Of a stretch of 63,032 nt of DNA, positions 52,533-60,389 are shown piece by piece. The stretch comes from Pontibacter sp. HSC-14F20. GTDB lineage: Bacteria; Bacteroidota; Bacteroidia; Cytophagales; Hymenobacteraceae. The notes below the pieces were generated by a model. That model made no database searches and was not told where the DNA came from. It saw only the letters and a list, made by a program, of their open reading frames with translations. Numbering within the stretch: position 1 is the first letter of the stretch; each line of letters opens with the position of its first letter. The translations under genes and the position numbers were made by a program. The stretch lies in NCBI RefSeq assembly GCF_019599265.1, contig NZ_JAHZTC010000023.1, positions 1-63,032 of the forward strand, in the 5' to 3' direction.

Positions 52533-52868
52533 ATGAGCGAGAGCAAAAAAAACTTTTTTGAGGATGTATATGAGGTAGTTAGGCTGATCCCCGAAGGGCG
52601 GGTAACCTCGTACGGAGCCATTGCCAGCTACCTGGGCTCAAAGGGTTCGGCCCGGATGGTGGGCTGGGCTTTGATCGCCTCGCAGCCATTTGCCGCTATA
52701 CCTGCGCACCGGGTAGTTAACAGAATCGGTATGCTCACAGGCAAGCAGCATTTCGAATCCTCCAACGCCATGCAGGAACGGCTGGAGCAGGAGGGTGTCA
52801 AGGTGAAAAATGACCAGGTAGTGGCATTTGATAAGCTGTTCTGGGACCCGGCAAAGGAGCTTCTGTAA
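52533..52868 (+). CDS. Alkyltransferase-like (ATL) DNA-binding protein
   Basis: 111 aa from the ATG at 52533. It matches the C-terminal domain of O6-alkylguanine-DNA alkyltransferases: VYEVVRLIPEGRVTSYGAIASYLG, SARMVGWAL, and the active-site block as IPAHRVVNRIG. The acceptor Cys of PCHR is replaced by Ala, which defines ATL proteins. These bind O6-alkylguanine lesions, flip the base and hand them to nucleotide excision repair rather than removing the alkyl group. The gene diverges from the RND operon and is probably monocistronic. Confidence 0.93.
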   Translation: MSESKKNFFEDVYEVVRLIPEGRVTSYGAIASYLGSKGSARMVGWALIASQPFAAIPAHRVVNRIGMLTGKQHFESSNAMQERLEQEGVKVKNDQVVAFDKLFWDPAKELL

Positions 52869-52919
52869 AGTTTGGGAGTTTGGGAAGTGAGGGCAGGGAC
52901 TAGGTTTCGCTTGTTTAAA

Positions 52920-53489
52920 CTATCGTGTGACGTTCGCATTTGAAGAGGCGGCGGATAGCCTTTTCCATACCTGAAGGGCCTTTTGCAGTCGGGGGCGGTT
53001 GTAGCGCTGCACCAGGATGGGGTATACGTTCAGGATCACATTCAAAGAAATCAACCACAGCGATTGCTTCAGTCCGTTTTGGTATGCCACAAAAAAGGTA
53101 AAGCCAAGCACGATAAAGAAGATAACCAAATGCCCGAACTCAGATTGCCGGGTATTGTATTCCAGCCGCTGTAGTGCCTCCAGCTCTTTTTTAACCGGGC
53201 TCACCGCTTTATGGAGCCTTTCCCAGCCAACCCAAACCAGCAGCTTCCGAAAGATGTTGACACCAAACCATCGGTAGACCTTCCCGCCATTTTCCCATAC
53301 CTTCACATCGAAGTATTTAGCTGTCAGGGCTGGTTTAAAGGTTTGCATGCTAGAGGACACGGCCATCATCAGCATGAAATTAAAAACCCAGGCAAAAGAG
53401 AAGGAAGTGACGCCTAGCAGATAAGCTACGGCTAGTATCATGCCGACCGAAAACAGGGAGATGAAAAACGTGCTCAGGTATTTAAACAT
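52920..53489 (-). CDS. Hypothetical integral membrane protein
   Basis: 189 aa with four predicted membrane helices: about residues 5-25 (LSTFFISLFSVGMILAVAYL), 28-48 (FSFAWVFNFMLMMAVSS), 118-137 (FGHLVIFFIVLGFTFFVAY) and 143-160 (SLWLISLNVILNVYPIL). A cytoplasmic amphipathic stretch (RWFGVNIFRKLLVWVGWERL) lies between the pairs and a basic tail follows. The family is not recognised with certainty. It resembles uncharacterised Bacteroidetes proteins annexed to glycosyl-phosphatase-like membrane genes. It converges with the ATL gene, 51 bp away. Confidence 0.8.
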   Translation of the reverse strand: MFKYLSTFFISLFSVGMILAVAYLLGVTSFSFAWVFNFMLMMAVSSSMQTFKPALTAKYFDVKVWENGGKVYRWFGVNIFRKLLVWVGWERLHKAVSPVKKELEALQRLEYNTRQSEFGHLVIFFIVLGFTFFVAYQNGLKQSLWLISLNVILNVYPILVQRYNRPRLQKALQVWKRLSAASSNANVTR

Positions 53490-53918
53490 GGGTACAGCGT
53501 CAGCTATTTTTTTCAGGTATAGCGGTTTACTAATTTACAGCTACTGCCCTTTCCGGCCAAACCCTAAAAAAGAAAAAGGCACCACCTTGCCGGCAGCGCC
53601 TTTAACCACTCTAACAAATCACTGTCGGCGCAAGCCCGAAGACTACGCTGCTGACAACGGCCTTATTACAGCCTACAGAAATCTCTATGCAGCACTAAGG
53701 GGCTCTGTCTTCCCCGATAGTGATGCAAGTATAGGCACTGCAGAACGCACAATTTTAACTTTTAGACAAGCGACCGGTTTGCGTACCCTTACAACAGGTA
53801 TAGCACCCCGCAGGCTGTACACGGCACCGTGGCTGCACTTCGGGTGGCAGGTATAGCCGCTCGTCTAAAAGCAACTGTCGGTTAAGGACTTGATGCGCAG
53901 AAAACGTAACTTTGCAGG
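53490..53918. other. Intergenic region between divergent genes
   Basis: 429 bp. It holds a weak hairpin (AAAGGC...GCCTTT, about 53576-53602) and three copies of the GGTATA word (53516, 53800, 53849). The promoter-like TAACTTTG (53907-53914) lies just before the next gene. An open frame across 53440-53856 on the plus strand has no recognisable features and overlaps the opposing gene, so it is not called. Confidence 0.4.
53907..53914 (+). promoter_or_regulatory. Bacteroidetes-type -7 element before the LytS gene
   Basis: TAACTTTG fits the TAnnTTTG consensus exactly. It ends 4 bp before the called ATG, so the transcript would begin at or next to the start codon (leaderless), or the real start is slightly downstream. 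No good -33 TTTG is seen at the usual distance. Confidence 0.4.
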
Positions 53919-55028
53919 ATGGAAGTAAAACTGAACGCGGCACGTGAACTGGAGGTAAAGAGCTGGAGTTTGCCGGATGTGCGTAACATCACCCAGAACA
54001 GGCTGCTGCTGCACCTGCTGTTCTGGGCGGTGTACGTGTGCTTTTTCGGCCTCCTCTATGGTAGTTACATCGATGACTACTACAACGCCTTCATGATCGA
54101 GCTCATCGAGCTGCCCTTCAAGATGCTGCTGGTGTACTTTAATATGTACTTTCTGATGCCGCAATACCTGCTGCAGCAGCGCTACATGGAGTTTGCCGTA
54201 TACCTGCTGCTGATGATGGGGGCCATTGGCATCCTGATGCAGTTTGTGCTCATGCCGCTGCTCATTCACCCGCTCATCTGCCCCACCACCTGCACCAACG
54301 ACAACCTCACACTCTACCGCTTTGTGCGCAATATCGTGAACCTGGGTTACCTGGTGTCCATGTCAGCAGCCATATACCTGCTCAAGAACTGGTACCGCGA
54401 TCAGCAGGCCACGCAGTCGCTGGCGAAGGACAAGCTGGAGGCCGAACTTAAGTTTCTGAAAGGTCAGATTCACCCGCACTTCCTCTTTAACACGCTCAAT
54501 AGTCTGTATTCGCTCACGCTGCGTAAATCTGAAAATGCGCCGGAAGTGGTGCTCAAGCTGTCGGGTTTGATGGACTACATGCTTTATGATGCCGCTGCCG
54601 CCAAGGTACCGCTGGAAAAGGAGCTCAGCTACATACAGAACTACATCGCCCTGGAGCGCATCCGTTACGGCGACCGCGTGGACATTGCCTACACCGAAAC
54701 GGGAGGTATAGCCGGCAAGCAGATTGCCCCCATGATGCTGTTGCCTTTTGTGGAGAATGCCTTTAAGCACGGCGTAAGCACCGAAACCAAAAACGCCTGG
54801 ATCCGGATAGACGTGAAAGTGCAGGGCCATATGCTGGTGGTGCTGGTCGAGAACTGCAAATGCCTCGAAAAAGCCAGCGAAAGCAACCGTGATTTTGCCT
54901 CCGGCATTGGTCTGAAAAACGTGCGGCGCCGCCTGGAACTGCTCTACGAAAACAGGTATAGCCTGGAAGTGGAAGACGAGCCCGAAAGCTATGCCGTGCG
55001 CCTGGAACTAGACCTAAGACAAGGATAA
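53919..55028 (+). CDS. LytS-type sensor histidine kinase
   Basis: 369 aa. Four membrane helices lie at about residues 30-48, 62-82, 92-115 and 138-156. The His_kinase domain with His187 (QIHPHFLFNTLNSLYSL) follows, then a HATPase domain (MLLPFVENAFKHGVS, GIGLKNVRRRLELLY). A short loop between helices 3 and 4 has two Cys (CPTTC), possibly exposed to the periplasm. It is the kinase partner of the LytTR regulator 68 bp downstream. Confidence 0.93.
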   Translation: MEVKLNAARELEVKSWSLPDVRNITQNRLLLHLLFWAVYVCFFGLLYGSYIDDYYNAFMIELIELPFKMLLVYFNMYFLMPQYLLQQRYMEFAVYLLLMMGAIGILMQFVLMPLLIHPLICPTTCTNDNLTLYRFVRNIVNLGYLVSMSAAIYLLKNWYRDQQATQSLAKDKLEAELKFLKGQIHPHFLFNTLNSLYSLTLRKSENAPEVVLKLSGLMDYMLYDAAAAKVPLEKELSYIQNYIALERIRYGDRVDIAYTETGGIAGKQIAPMMLLPFVENAFKHGVSTETKNAWIRIDVKVQGHMLVVLVENCKCLEKASESNRDFASGIGLKNVRRRLELLYENRYSLEVEDEPESYAVRLELDLRQG

Positions 55029-55096
55029 CAGGTATAGCAAATGTACTGTGCAGGTATAGCACGCCGTTTATACCTGGAGGAGCCAAAAAACCGAAC

Positions 55097-55834
55097 ATGA
55101 AACTACGCTGCCTGATAGTAGACGATGAACCCCTGGCGCTGGACGTGCTGGAGACTTTTGTGGAACGCCTCGACAACCTGGAACTGGTTTGCCGCTGCAA
55201 CAATGCTGTGGAGGCCTACAACTGCCTGCAGACCGAGCACATCGATCTGATGTTTCTCGATATCCAGATGCCCAAGCTCACAGGTATAGATTTCCTCAAG
55301 TCTATACCTAATCCGCCCAAGGTCATCTTTACCACCGCCTACCGCGACTATGCCCTCGACAGCTACGAACTCAACGCGGTGGATTACCTGCTCAAGCCCA
55401 TCGCCTTCGACCGTTTTCTGAAAGCCGTGGCCAAAGTAACCCCCGCCGAGCCCAGAAGTATAGCCGCTCAGCCTGTAGCAATTAATCAAACGGAGCCGGA
55501 TTACAAAGAGGCCTTCATTTACCTGAAAGCCGACAAGAAAATGGTGAAGGTGATGCTGGCCGATATTCTCTACATTGAAAGCCTGAAAGACTACATCCGG
55601 GTGAAAACCGACACAAAGGAGATCATCTCATACCAGAAAATATCCTTCCTGGAAGAAAAGCTGCCTACCGACAAATTTCTGCGCATCCACCGCAGCTTCA
55701 TCATCTCCCTCGACAAAGTACAGGCCTTCTCGGCCACGGCTGTAGACATAGGCAAAGTCGAAATCCCGATCGGCCGCCTCTACAAAAATGACGTGCTGCA
55801 AGTGCTCGGGCAGAACAACCTGCTGGAAAGCTAG
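55097..55834 (+). CDS. LytTR-family response regulator
   Basis: 245 aa. The receiver has LIVDDEPLALDVL, Asp55 in LMFLDIQMPKLTG, and the Lys in YLLKPIAFDRF. A LytTR DNA-binding domain occupies about residues 135-240 (ILYIESLKDYIRVKT, FLRIHRSFIISLDKVQAFS). The 68-bp gap after the kinase gene contains three copies of the GGTATA word. Its regulon is not visible from the neighbourhood. Confidence 0.94.
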   Translation: MKLRCLIVDDEPLALDVLETFVERLDNLELVCRCNNAVEAYNCLQTEHIDLMFLDIQMPKLTGIDFLKSIPNPPKVIFTTAYRDYALDSYELNAVDYLLKPIAFDRFLKAVAKVTPAEPRSIAAQPVAINQTEPDYKEAFIYLKADKKMVKVMLADILYIESLKDYIRVKTDTKEIISYQKISFLEEKLPTDKFLRIHRSFIISLDKVQAFSATAVDIGKVEIPIGRLYKNDVLQVLGQNNLLES

Positions 55835-55842
55835 AGCGTTGA

Positions 55843-56070
55843 GGAGTTTGAGTGTTTAGGGGTGTAAGAGGGATGAAGCAAGGTGAAGCGTAGCGTATTT
55901 GCTTCAATTTACTGCCTGCGCTGAAAAGGTCAGGTATAGCGAATGAGGTAAAAGTTCTATACCTTAACCCGTAGCAAAATTTCATCCTTTCCCGTAAAGG
56001 CTCGACAGGGGAGATCCTATTAACTCTCCTTAATGCTCTAACTCCCAAAATCCTAAACTCCTTGAACTCC
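55843..56070. repeat. Imperfect inverted repeat flanking an intergenic stretch
   Basis: GGAGTTTGAGTGTTTAGG (55843-55860) is nearly complementary to CCTAAACTCCTTGAACTCC (56052-56070), about 15 of 19 positions. The arms lie at both ends of the 227-bp gap after the response regulator. The right arm overlaps the presumed TTG start of the next gene. It may be a degenerate dispersed repeat of this genome. Confidence 0.4.
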
Positions 56071-57096
56071 ATCTCAAAAAAGAAGCTGTTTTACCCGATT
56101 GCAGCCTGTTTGCGCAGTTACCTGCACGAATACGACCGGGAGACGAAACTGCCGGTGCACTACGAGGACCTGGTGCATTATACCGACGCTTTCCCTTACT
56201 ATGACAAAAAAGGGCACGACACGCTTTGGGAAACCATCATGTTTGACCAGCAGGCGCAGGCGGAGTTGAGCACCGGGCTAACCCAGATTTACGCACTGCT
56301 GAAAACCGATGGCGATATGTCGGTGATGGAGCACTTGTACGTTTCGCGGATCGACTACTGCACCTTTGGCAACTCCAATCCCTTCCGGGTGCAGATCATG
56401 AACCAGCTTAACGACAACTACGACTACTTTTACGTGAAGCGGGCCGATGCTTCGCGCATCTATGGGCTGGAGCTGGAGTACATTCTGTCGCCCAACCGCA
56501 TCAACTACCTTGTGGACGGCGATACCCTGATTGAAGAGCATATTGCAGGTATACCTGGCGACCATTTTATAAAAGAATACCTCAACCGGCCAGCCTCCAA
56601 CAAGGTGCGCATTGCCAAGGAGTTTGTGAAGTTTAACGAGCGCTGCTTTGTGCGCCTGCTCGGCGATATGCGCTCCTATAATTATGTGGTGGATATTACG
56701 CCGGATTTTGAGGATGAGCAGTACCGTGTCCGGCCCATTGACTTCGACCAGCAATCTTACGAGGGACGCAAGAGCATGTACCTGCCGCAGTTCTTCAAAG
56801 ACAACAACATGATTGTGGAGCTGGTGCTCAAATTATTGAAGCCGGATGTGGTGCGGCAATACCAGAACGAGGAGCGCACGCTTATTTTCAGGCGGCTGCG
56901 TACGGCCCGTTACCGCCTCAAAGATCTGATTGACTGCATGCGCAAAGACACCATCTCGACCCCCGAGAAAATAAAGCAGCTGAAAGAAGAGCTGGCACGG
57001 CACCACCAATCCGATGAATTCCTCAAATGCCGCGGCATGGGCGACCTGGTGCGCCTCAACCTCAAGACCGTGATGAAAAAGGCGAAGATCAAGTAG
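56062..57096 (+). CDS. Conserved-looking hypothetical protein, possible kinase-like fold
   Basis: 344 aa from a TTG at 56062. No ATG is available near the 5' end and the frame stays open further upstream, so the start is uncertain. The protein is soluble and rich in Tyr, Asp and Arg. It lacks a signal peptide. The segment EYILSPNRINYLVDGDTLIEEH...GDHFIKEYLN followed by KFNERCFVRLLGDMRSYNYVVD and YRVRPIDFDQQSYEGR recalls the catalytic (GDMRSYN) and metal-binding (IDFD) loops of distant protein-kinase/aminoglycoside-kinase-like folds. This is only a resemblance. The basic C-terminal helix may bind nucleic acid or membrane. I do not recognise the family. Confidence 0.75.
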   Translation: MNSISKKKLFYPIAACLRSYLHEYDRETKLPVHYEDLVHYTDAFPYYDKKGHDTLWETIMFDQQAQAELSTGLTQIYALLKTDGDMSVMEHLYVSRIDYCTFGNSNPFRVQIMNQLNDNYDYFYVKRADASRIYGLELEYILSPNRINYLVDGDTLIEEHIAGIPGDHFIKEYLNRPASNKVRIAKEFVKFNERCFVRLLGDMRSYNYVVDITPDFEDEQYRVRPIDFDQQSYEGRKSMYLPQFFKDNNMIVELVLKLLKPDVVRQYQNEERTLIFRRLRTARYRLKDLIDCMRKDTISTPEKIKQLKEELARHHQSDEFLKCRGMGDLVRLNLKTVMKKAKIK

Positions 57097-57125
57097 GGTT
57101 GCGGAACAAAAGTTTCTGTGACAAA

Positions 57126-57186
57126 TGACAAAGGACCGCTTTACATAAAGGTATAATCTCCTACAAGGGGCTTTTGTCCTTTGTCA
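57126..57186. repeat. Inverted repeat between converging genes
   Basis: TGACAAAGGAC (57126-57136) and GTCCTTTGTCA (57176-57186) are perfect 11-bp inverted arms about 39 bp apart. They lie between the converging unknown gene and cupin gene. The loop is long for a terminator, but the position fits bidirectional transcript ends. Confidence 0.45.
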
Positions 57187-57217
57187 AACAGTCTTTTGTC
57201 AAATCCATACCTGGCTA

Positions 57218-57592
57218 TTAGAGTCGTTCCAGATTGGTGCGGGTGCGCTCGCTATCCGGCAGGTTGCCGGTGTTGACAGTGCTGACAGGCTCAAACAATA
57301 AGACTTCCGCCTCTTCCTGCGTTACCGGCCGGTGCTCCACGCCGCGGGGCACGATCAGGAACTCGCCGGGGTGCAGGGTAATCGTTTTGTCCCGGAATTC
57401 CATATCAAAGCTTCCCTTTACGACCAGAAACAGCTCGTCCTCCTGCTCGTGGTGGTGCCAGTCGAATGCGCCTTTAAATTTGGCCAGTTTCACCTGTTGC
57501 CCGTTCAGTTCACCGGCAATGCGCGGATTCCAGAAGTCAGGTATGTGGGCAAACTTCTCCGCAAGGTTTACTTTTTCTATTTTCTGGTTCAT
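57218..57592 (-). CDS. Small cupin-domain protein
   Basis: 124 aa, a single cupin barrel. Motif 1 is HHHEQEDELFLVVKGSFDME (two His and Glu as metal ligands) and motif 2 is LHPGEFLIVPRGVEHRPVT (the fourth ligand His). It could be a sugar isomerase-like, dioxygenase-like or sensory cupin; the sequence does not decide. It diverges from the gene at 57703. A small GATGA-ATA-TCATC palindrome (57617-57629) and the iron-box-like site lie between the two. Confidence 0.9.
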   Translation of the reverse strand: MNQKIEKVNLAEKFAHIPDFWNPRIAGELNGQQVKLAKFKGAFDWHHHEQEDELFLVVKGSFDMEFRDKTITLHPGEFLIVPRGVEHRPVTQEEAEVLLFEPVSTVNTGNLPDSERTRTNLERL

Positions 57593-57636
57593 ACTATACC
57601 TATTTTATAGAGTGGTGATGAATATCATCTAAATTT

Positions 57637-57655
57637 ATTTGGACTGATTCTAAAT
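57637..57655. promoter_or_regulatory. Iron-box-like palindromic operator
   Basis: ATTTGGACTGATTCTAAAT matches the palindrome ATTTAGAAT-N-ATTCTAAAT at all but two defined positions, the shape of Fur/DtxR-type iron boxes seen in Bacteroidetes. It overlaps the -33 box and spacer of the promoter for the gene at 57703, which would allow repression. The ferritin gene downstream makes an iron-related role plausible. Confidence 0.5.
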
Positions 57656-57669
57656 AGGGCTTACCTTTG
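57638..57669 (+). promoter_or_regulatory. Bacteroidetes sigma-ABfr-type promoter
   Basis: TTTG (57638-57641), a 20-bp spacer and TACCTTTG (57662-57669), a textbook TTTG-N19/20-TAnnTTTG promoter. Transcription would start near 57676, some 27 bp before the ATG at 57703. Confidence 0.65.
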
Positions 57670-57702
57670 TGTTACTCGATTTAAGAAACAAGCGCCACCA
57701 CT

Positions 57703-58086
57703 ATGATAGCAGCAATAGCGAAGCCCGGAGAGACGATAACAGCAGCCCCTGAATTGGTCGAAATTTATGCAAACGAAGTAGGAGCCGTATTTCAGTGCGA
57801 TCGTAAGAACCGCCTGATGCTATACTTTGCCGGAACGCTGAACGTGCTCAAGGTAGATACTTTTCTGCGTTTGAAGCAAGCCGTTGCCAGCATCGACCTG
57901 GAACAAATGGCCGCTAACCCTAGCCGCTCTTCTGATTACGAAATCGTGTCGGTGTGTGGCTGCGACCGCTGTTTTATCTTGTCCCTGACGGAGCTTTATG
58001 CCTTGCGCGACCTGCTGGCCGGTGCCAATTTCAGCCTTGAACTCAATCGCCTGCTGCACGAGTGCCTGACGCCACTCGAAGCGTAG
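57703..58086 (+). CDS. Small hypothetical protein with CxCxxC motif
   Basis: 127 aa, soluble, no signal peptide. The central block SVCGCDRCFILSLTELYALR contains Cys-x-Cys-x-x-Cys, which could bind zinc or an iron-sulfur cluster. Another Cys is in AVFQCDRKNR and one more near the end (LLHECLTP). The family is not securely recognised. The promoter is overlapped by an iron-box-like palindrome and the next gene encodes ferritin, so a link to iron status is suggested but not shown. A terminator follows 26 bp after the stop. Confidence 0.8.
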   Translation: MIAAIAKPGETITAAPELVEIYANEVGAVFQCDRKNRLMLYFAGTLNVLKVDTFLRLKQAVASIDLEQMAANPSRSSDYEIVSVCGCDRCFILSLTELYALRDLLAGANFSLELNRLLHECLTPLEA

Positions 58087-58111
58087 TCTCGCAACATCAG
58101 CTATACCCACC

Positions 58112-58140
58112 AGCACAGCCCACAAGCTGTGCTTTTTTTA
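58112..58140 (+). terminator. Terminator after the CxCxxC protein gene
   Basis: AGCACAG / CTGTGCT (58112-58118, 58127-58133) with a short loop, followed by TTTTTTATTT. It isolates this gene from the ferritin gene. Confidence 0.75.
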
Positions 58141-58273
58141 TTTAGACTTTTTCCATATTTCAATCCAGGTATCCTTTTTCAGAACATTATACCTACCTTG
58201 ATGGTAAGAATAAAGGACGCATCCTCTACCCGGAGGAGGCCCTTGATTTAGAACGAAAAACACCCCTATACCT

Positions 58274-58810
58274 ATGAAGGATCTACTAAGGTTAAGAACT
58301 TCGCTGACCGAAGAAATAGAAAGAGTTCTCAACGACCAGATTAAAATGGAAGCGGACGCCTCGGCTATGTACCTGGCCATGTCGGCCTGGTGCGACCGCA
58401 ACGGCTTCGACTTTAGTGCAGGCTATTTTAAGAAGCAGTCAGACGAGGAGCGTGAGCACATGTTGCGCTTGTTTAAGTATGTGTCTGATATGGGCGGCCG
58501 TGCCGTTTCTCCGGATGTCTCGGGTATTCAGATCGAGTTCGATTCTTTCAGAAGTGTGTTTGAGCAGGCGCTGCAGCAGGAAATCGCTGTGACGCAATCA
58601 TTCAACCGTATGGCAGACAAGTGCATGAAGACCAAAGACTTTGTGACCTTCACGTTCCTGCAGTGGTTCCTCAAAGAGCAGATCGAGGAAGAATATGTGG
58701 CCCGTCGTGCGCTCGAGTTGTTCGATGTGATAGGCGAGGAGGGAACAGGCCAGTACGAGATTGACAAGCGTGTGCCGAAAATCACGTACGAGGATACTTA
58801 CGAGGGATAA
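58274..58810 (+). CDS. Ferritin (FtnA type)
   Basis: 178 aa, normal for bacterial non-haem ferritin. The four-helix bundle carries ferroxidase ligands in IKMEADASAMYLAMSAWCDR, FKKQSDEEREHMLRLFKYV and the C-helix EEEYVARRALELFDVIGEEG. It oxidises and stores Fe(II) in a 24-subunit shell in the cytoplasm. Isolated TTTAGAC/TTTAGAAC half-motifs occur upstream (58141, 58246) without the second arm, so iron control is only hinted at. It has its own terminator. Confidence 0.95.
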   Translation: MKDLLRLRTSLTEEIERVLNDQIKMEADASAMYLAMSAWCDRNGFDFSAGYFKKQSDEEREHMLRLFKYVSDMGGRAVSPDVSGIQIEFDSFRSVFEQALQQEIAVTQSFNRMADKCMKTKDFVTFTFLQWFLKEQIEEEYVARRALELFDVIGEEGTGQYEIDKRVPKITYEDTYEG

Positions 58811-58830
58811 TTACCCCTGCTATAAAAGCA

Positions 58831-58863
58831 AAAGCCTTTGGATTCGCTCCAAAGGCTTTTTTT
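58831..58863 (+). terminator. Terminator after the ferritin gene, shared with converging gene
   Basis: A perfect 12-bp stem AAAGCCTTTGGA / TCCAAAGGCTTT (58831-58842, 58848-58859) is followed by T. The A-run on the left side gives the reverse strand a T-run too, so it can end both the ferritin and the ferredoxin transcript. Confidence 0.85.
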
Positions 58864-58880
58864 ATTGGCAGTCCCTTTAC

Positions 58881-59165
58881 CTATTCCTGATCGTCTGATT
58901 TAAGGATATGGTCGTTGAAAGCCTGTTTGGCCTTTTCTTCGGTGGTATATTGCAGCCATACATTGTCAGGCTGAAAACTCATGACGGGGGCAAAATCGCA
59001 GCGGTCGGTACACTCGGTCTTCACCACTTCTACCTTTCCTTTCAGGCCCATGTCTTTGATCATGTTGCGGAGCATTTTGCCGATCTCCTTTCCGCCCTTT
59101 TTCTTGCACTTACTGCCCGTGCACACATATATCACCTTATCAGGTACCTCGAATCCTTTGCTCAT
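58881..59165 (-). CDS. Thioredoxin-like [2Fe-2S] ferredoxin
   Basis: 94 aa. Cysteines in VCTGSKCKKKGG and, about 35 residues later, ECTDRCDFAPVMSF give the CxxxxC...CxxxC pattern of thioredoxin-fold [2Fe-2S] ferredoxins, also found in NuoE. It probably transfers electrons or serves in a small redox module. It converges with the ferritin gene and ends at the shared terminator. Confidence 0.88.
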   Translation of the reverse strand: MSKGFEVPDKVIYVCTGSKCKKKGGKEIGKMLRNMIKDMGLKGKVEVVKTECTDRCDFAPVMSFQPDNVWLQYTTEEKAKQAFNDHILKSDDQE

Positions 59166-59339
59166 GTATTAGTTTGAAAGTGCCTCCTATTTAAAGTGGA
59201 AATGCCTGAAAATAGTTTCAAGTAAATGCGCGGAGCAAAGTTAAGCAGAATAAACGTTAAACTTAAAATAGGGTGATAGCCTGCTAACCCGGCTATGGAG
59301 TGTTTTGGGAGTGGCAGGGAATGCTTGATTTACGTATAC

Positions 59340-60218
59340 TTAGTCCTGCACCGATAATGCGTTTGCATTTGTTAATTTGATCTCACCATCCCTGGAAGCC
59401 GCAAGCCTTTGGTGAACTAATCTACCATCGACGCTGCTAAACCCTCCCTTGCCTGGCAATCCGTCTCTTCCTGTTTCACCTGCACTGTGCAGCAGTGATA
59501 TACCGTGACGAGTCCTGGTTTGGTTAAAAACTGGTATAAAGTTACTGGTAGAATATGTAAAGTCGATGTTGCCACCATTGCCTCCTGCTATACCGGCAGT
59601 AGCGTCTGAGCCGTCTGTTCCTTTATTACCAGGTATAACAAACACTTCAGTAACATACTGCCCATTGGCACCTCGTACTTTTCGTTCTTCGTGGCGGTCT
59701 GGGGTTCCTTTCTTGCCATTTTTGCCATTGGTGCCATTTCCTCCTCTACCACCACGCGAATCAATTATAAGGCTACCCAGCTTTTCAAAGTGCAGGCTTA
59801 GCTTCAGGTTGCCCCCGTCCTGCCCGCGTGTGCCATTATCTACAGGATCAGCATTTATGACTTCGCCATTTAACAGTGTTGTGCTTGTATTCGCCAGATT
59901 TCTACGCACCTCCTGCCGCTTCGGAGCTATACCTACCTGCGTGCTGGCGCCATCTTTTCCTTTGGATGAGACAGTGCACTTGTCGCCGATGATAGCCACA
60001 TGGGCCTGTAAAATACCTTGCATTTCGGGGGCAAACACGATGGTGGCCTTATCCTGCATAATAAGTGTGTCAACCAGTAGGATATTGTCTGGACCTACCG
60101 TATAGGTTTCGCCCTTGGCTATGACCAATTTAGAGATGCGACTTTTCTGAGCCTGAACTGTGAGAGAGGAAAGCGCGAGCGGAACGCAGACGATCAGGAG
60201 AAGTAAAGTTTTCAGCAT
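59340..60218 (-). CDS. Secreted glycine-rich protein with collagen-like stretches
   Basis: 292 aa. The signal peptide MLKTLLLLIVCVPLALSSLT..QAQ is followed by a beta-rich segment (about 25-120). Low-complexity Gly/Asn/Asp stretches follow: GTRGQDGGN (129-137), SRGGRGGNGTNGKNGKKG (154-171), GNKGTDGSDATAGIAGGNGG (197-216) and GETGRDGLPGKGG. The spacing is loosely Gly-x-x without long collagen repeats. There is no C-terminal type IX sorting domain and no catalytic motif. It may be an extracellular or matrix protein; the family is not recognised. Confidence 0.8.
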   Translation of the reverse strand: MLKTLLLLIVCVPLALSSLTVQAQKSRISKLVIAKGETYTVGPDNILLVDTLIMQDKATIVFAPEMQGILQAHVAIIGDKCTVSSKGKDGASTQVGIAPKRQEVRRNLANTSTTLLNGEVINADPVDNGTRGQDGGNLKLSLHFEKLGSLIIDSRGGRGGNGTNGKNGKKGTPDRHEERKVRGANGQYVTEVFVIPGNKGTDGSDATAGIAGGNGGNIDFTYSTSNFIPVFNQTRTRHGISLLHSAGETGRDGLPGKGGFSSVDGRLVHQRLAASRDGEIKLTNANALSVQD

Positions 60219-60352
60219 GGTATAAAGTTAAAAGTATATAAGGTATATTGTATGTCATTCAGGCGAAATACTGTAAAAGCACATAAAACTGCTTCCTGCA
60301 GTGCCGCTAAAACAGGTTTAAACCTTCAACCTCACTTACTGTCTAACCCCAC

Positions 60353-60379
60353 ATCTAACCTATCTAACCTATCTAACCT
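60353..60379 (+). repeat. Three tandem copies of a 9-bp unit upstream of the S9 peptidase gene
   Basis: ATCTAACCT is repeated three times without interruption, with a fourth related TCTAACC at 60342. It ends 10 bp before the called start codon and lies in the 5' untranslated region; slippage could change its copy number. Confidence 0.75.
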
Positions 60380-60389
60380 TAAAAGAAAC

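Noticed and set aside
53440..53856. 138-codon frame on the plus strand
   Set aside because: Overlaps the opposing membrane-protein gene, has unnatural amino-acid composition and no recognisable domain; best seen as chance in a GC-rich gap.
60252..60389. N-terminal extension of the S9 peptidase
   Set aside because: Crosses the tandem ATCTAACCT repeats and would bury the signal peptide; the ATG at 60390 is better.
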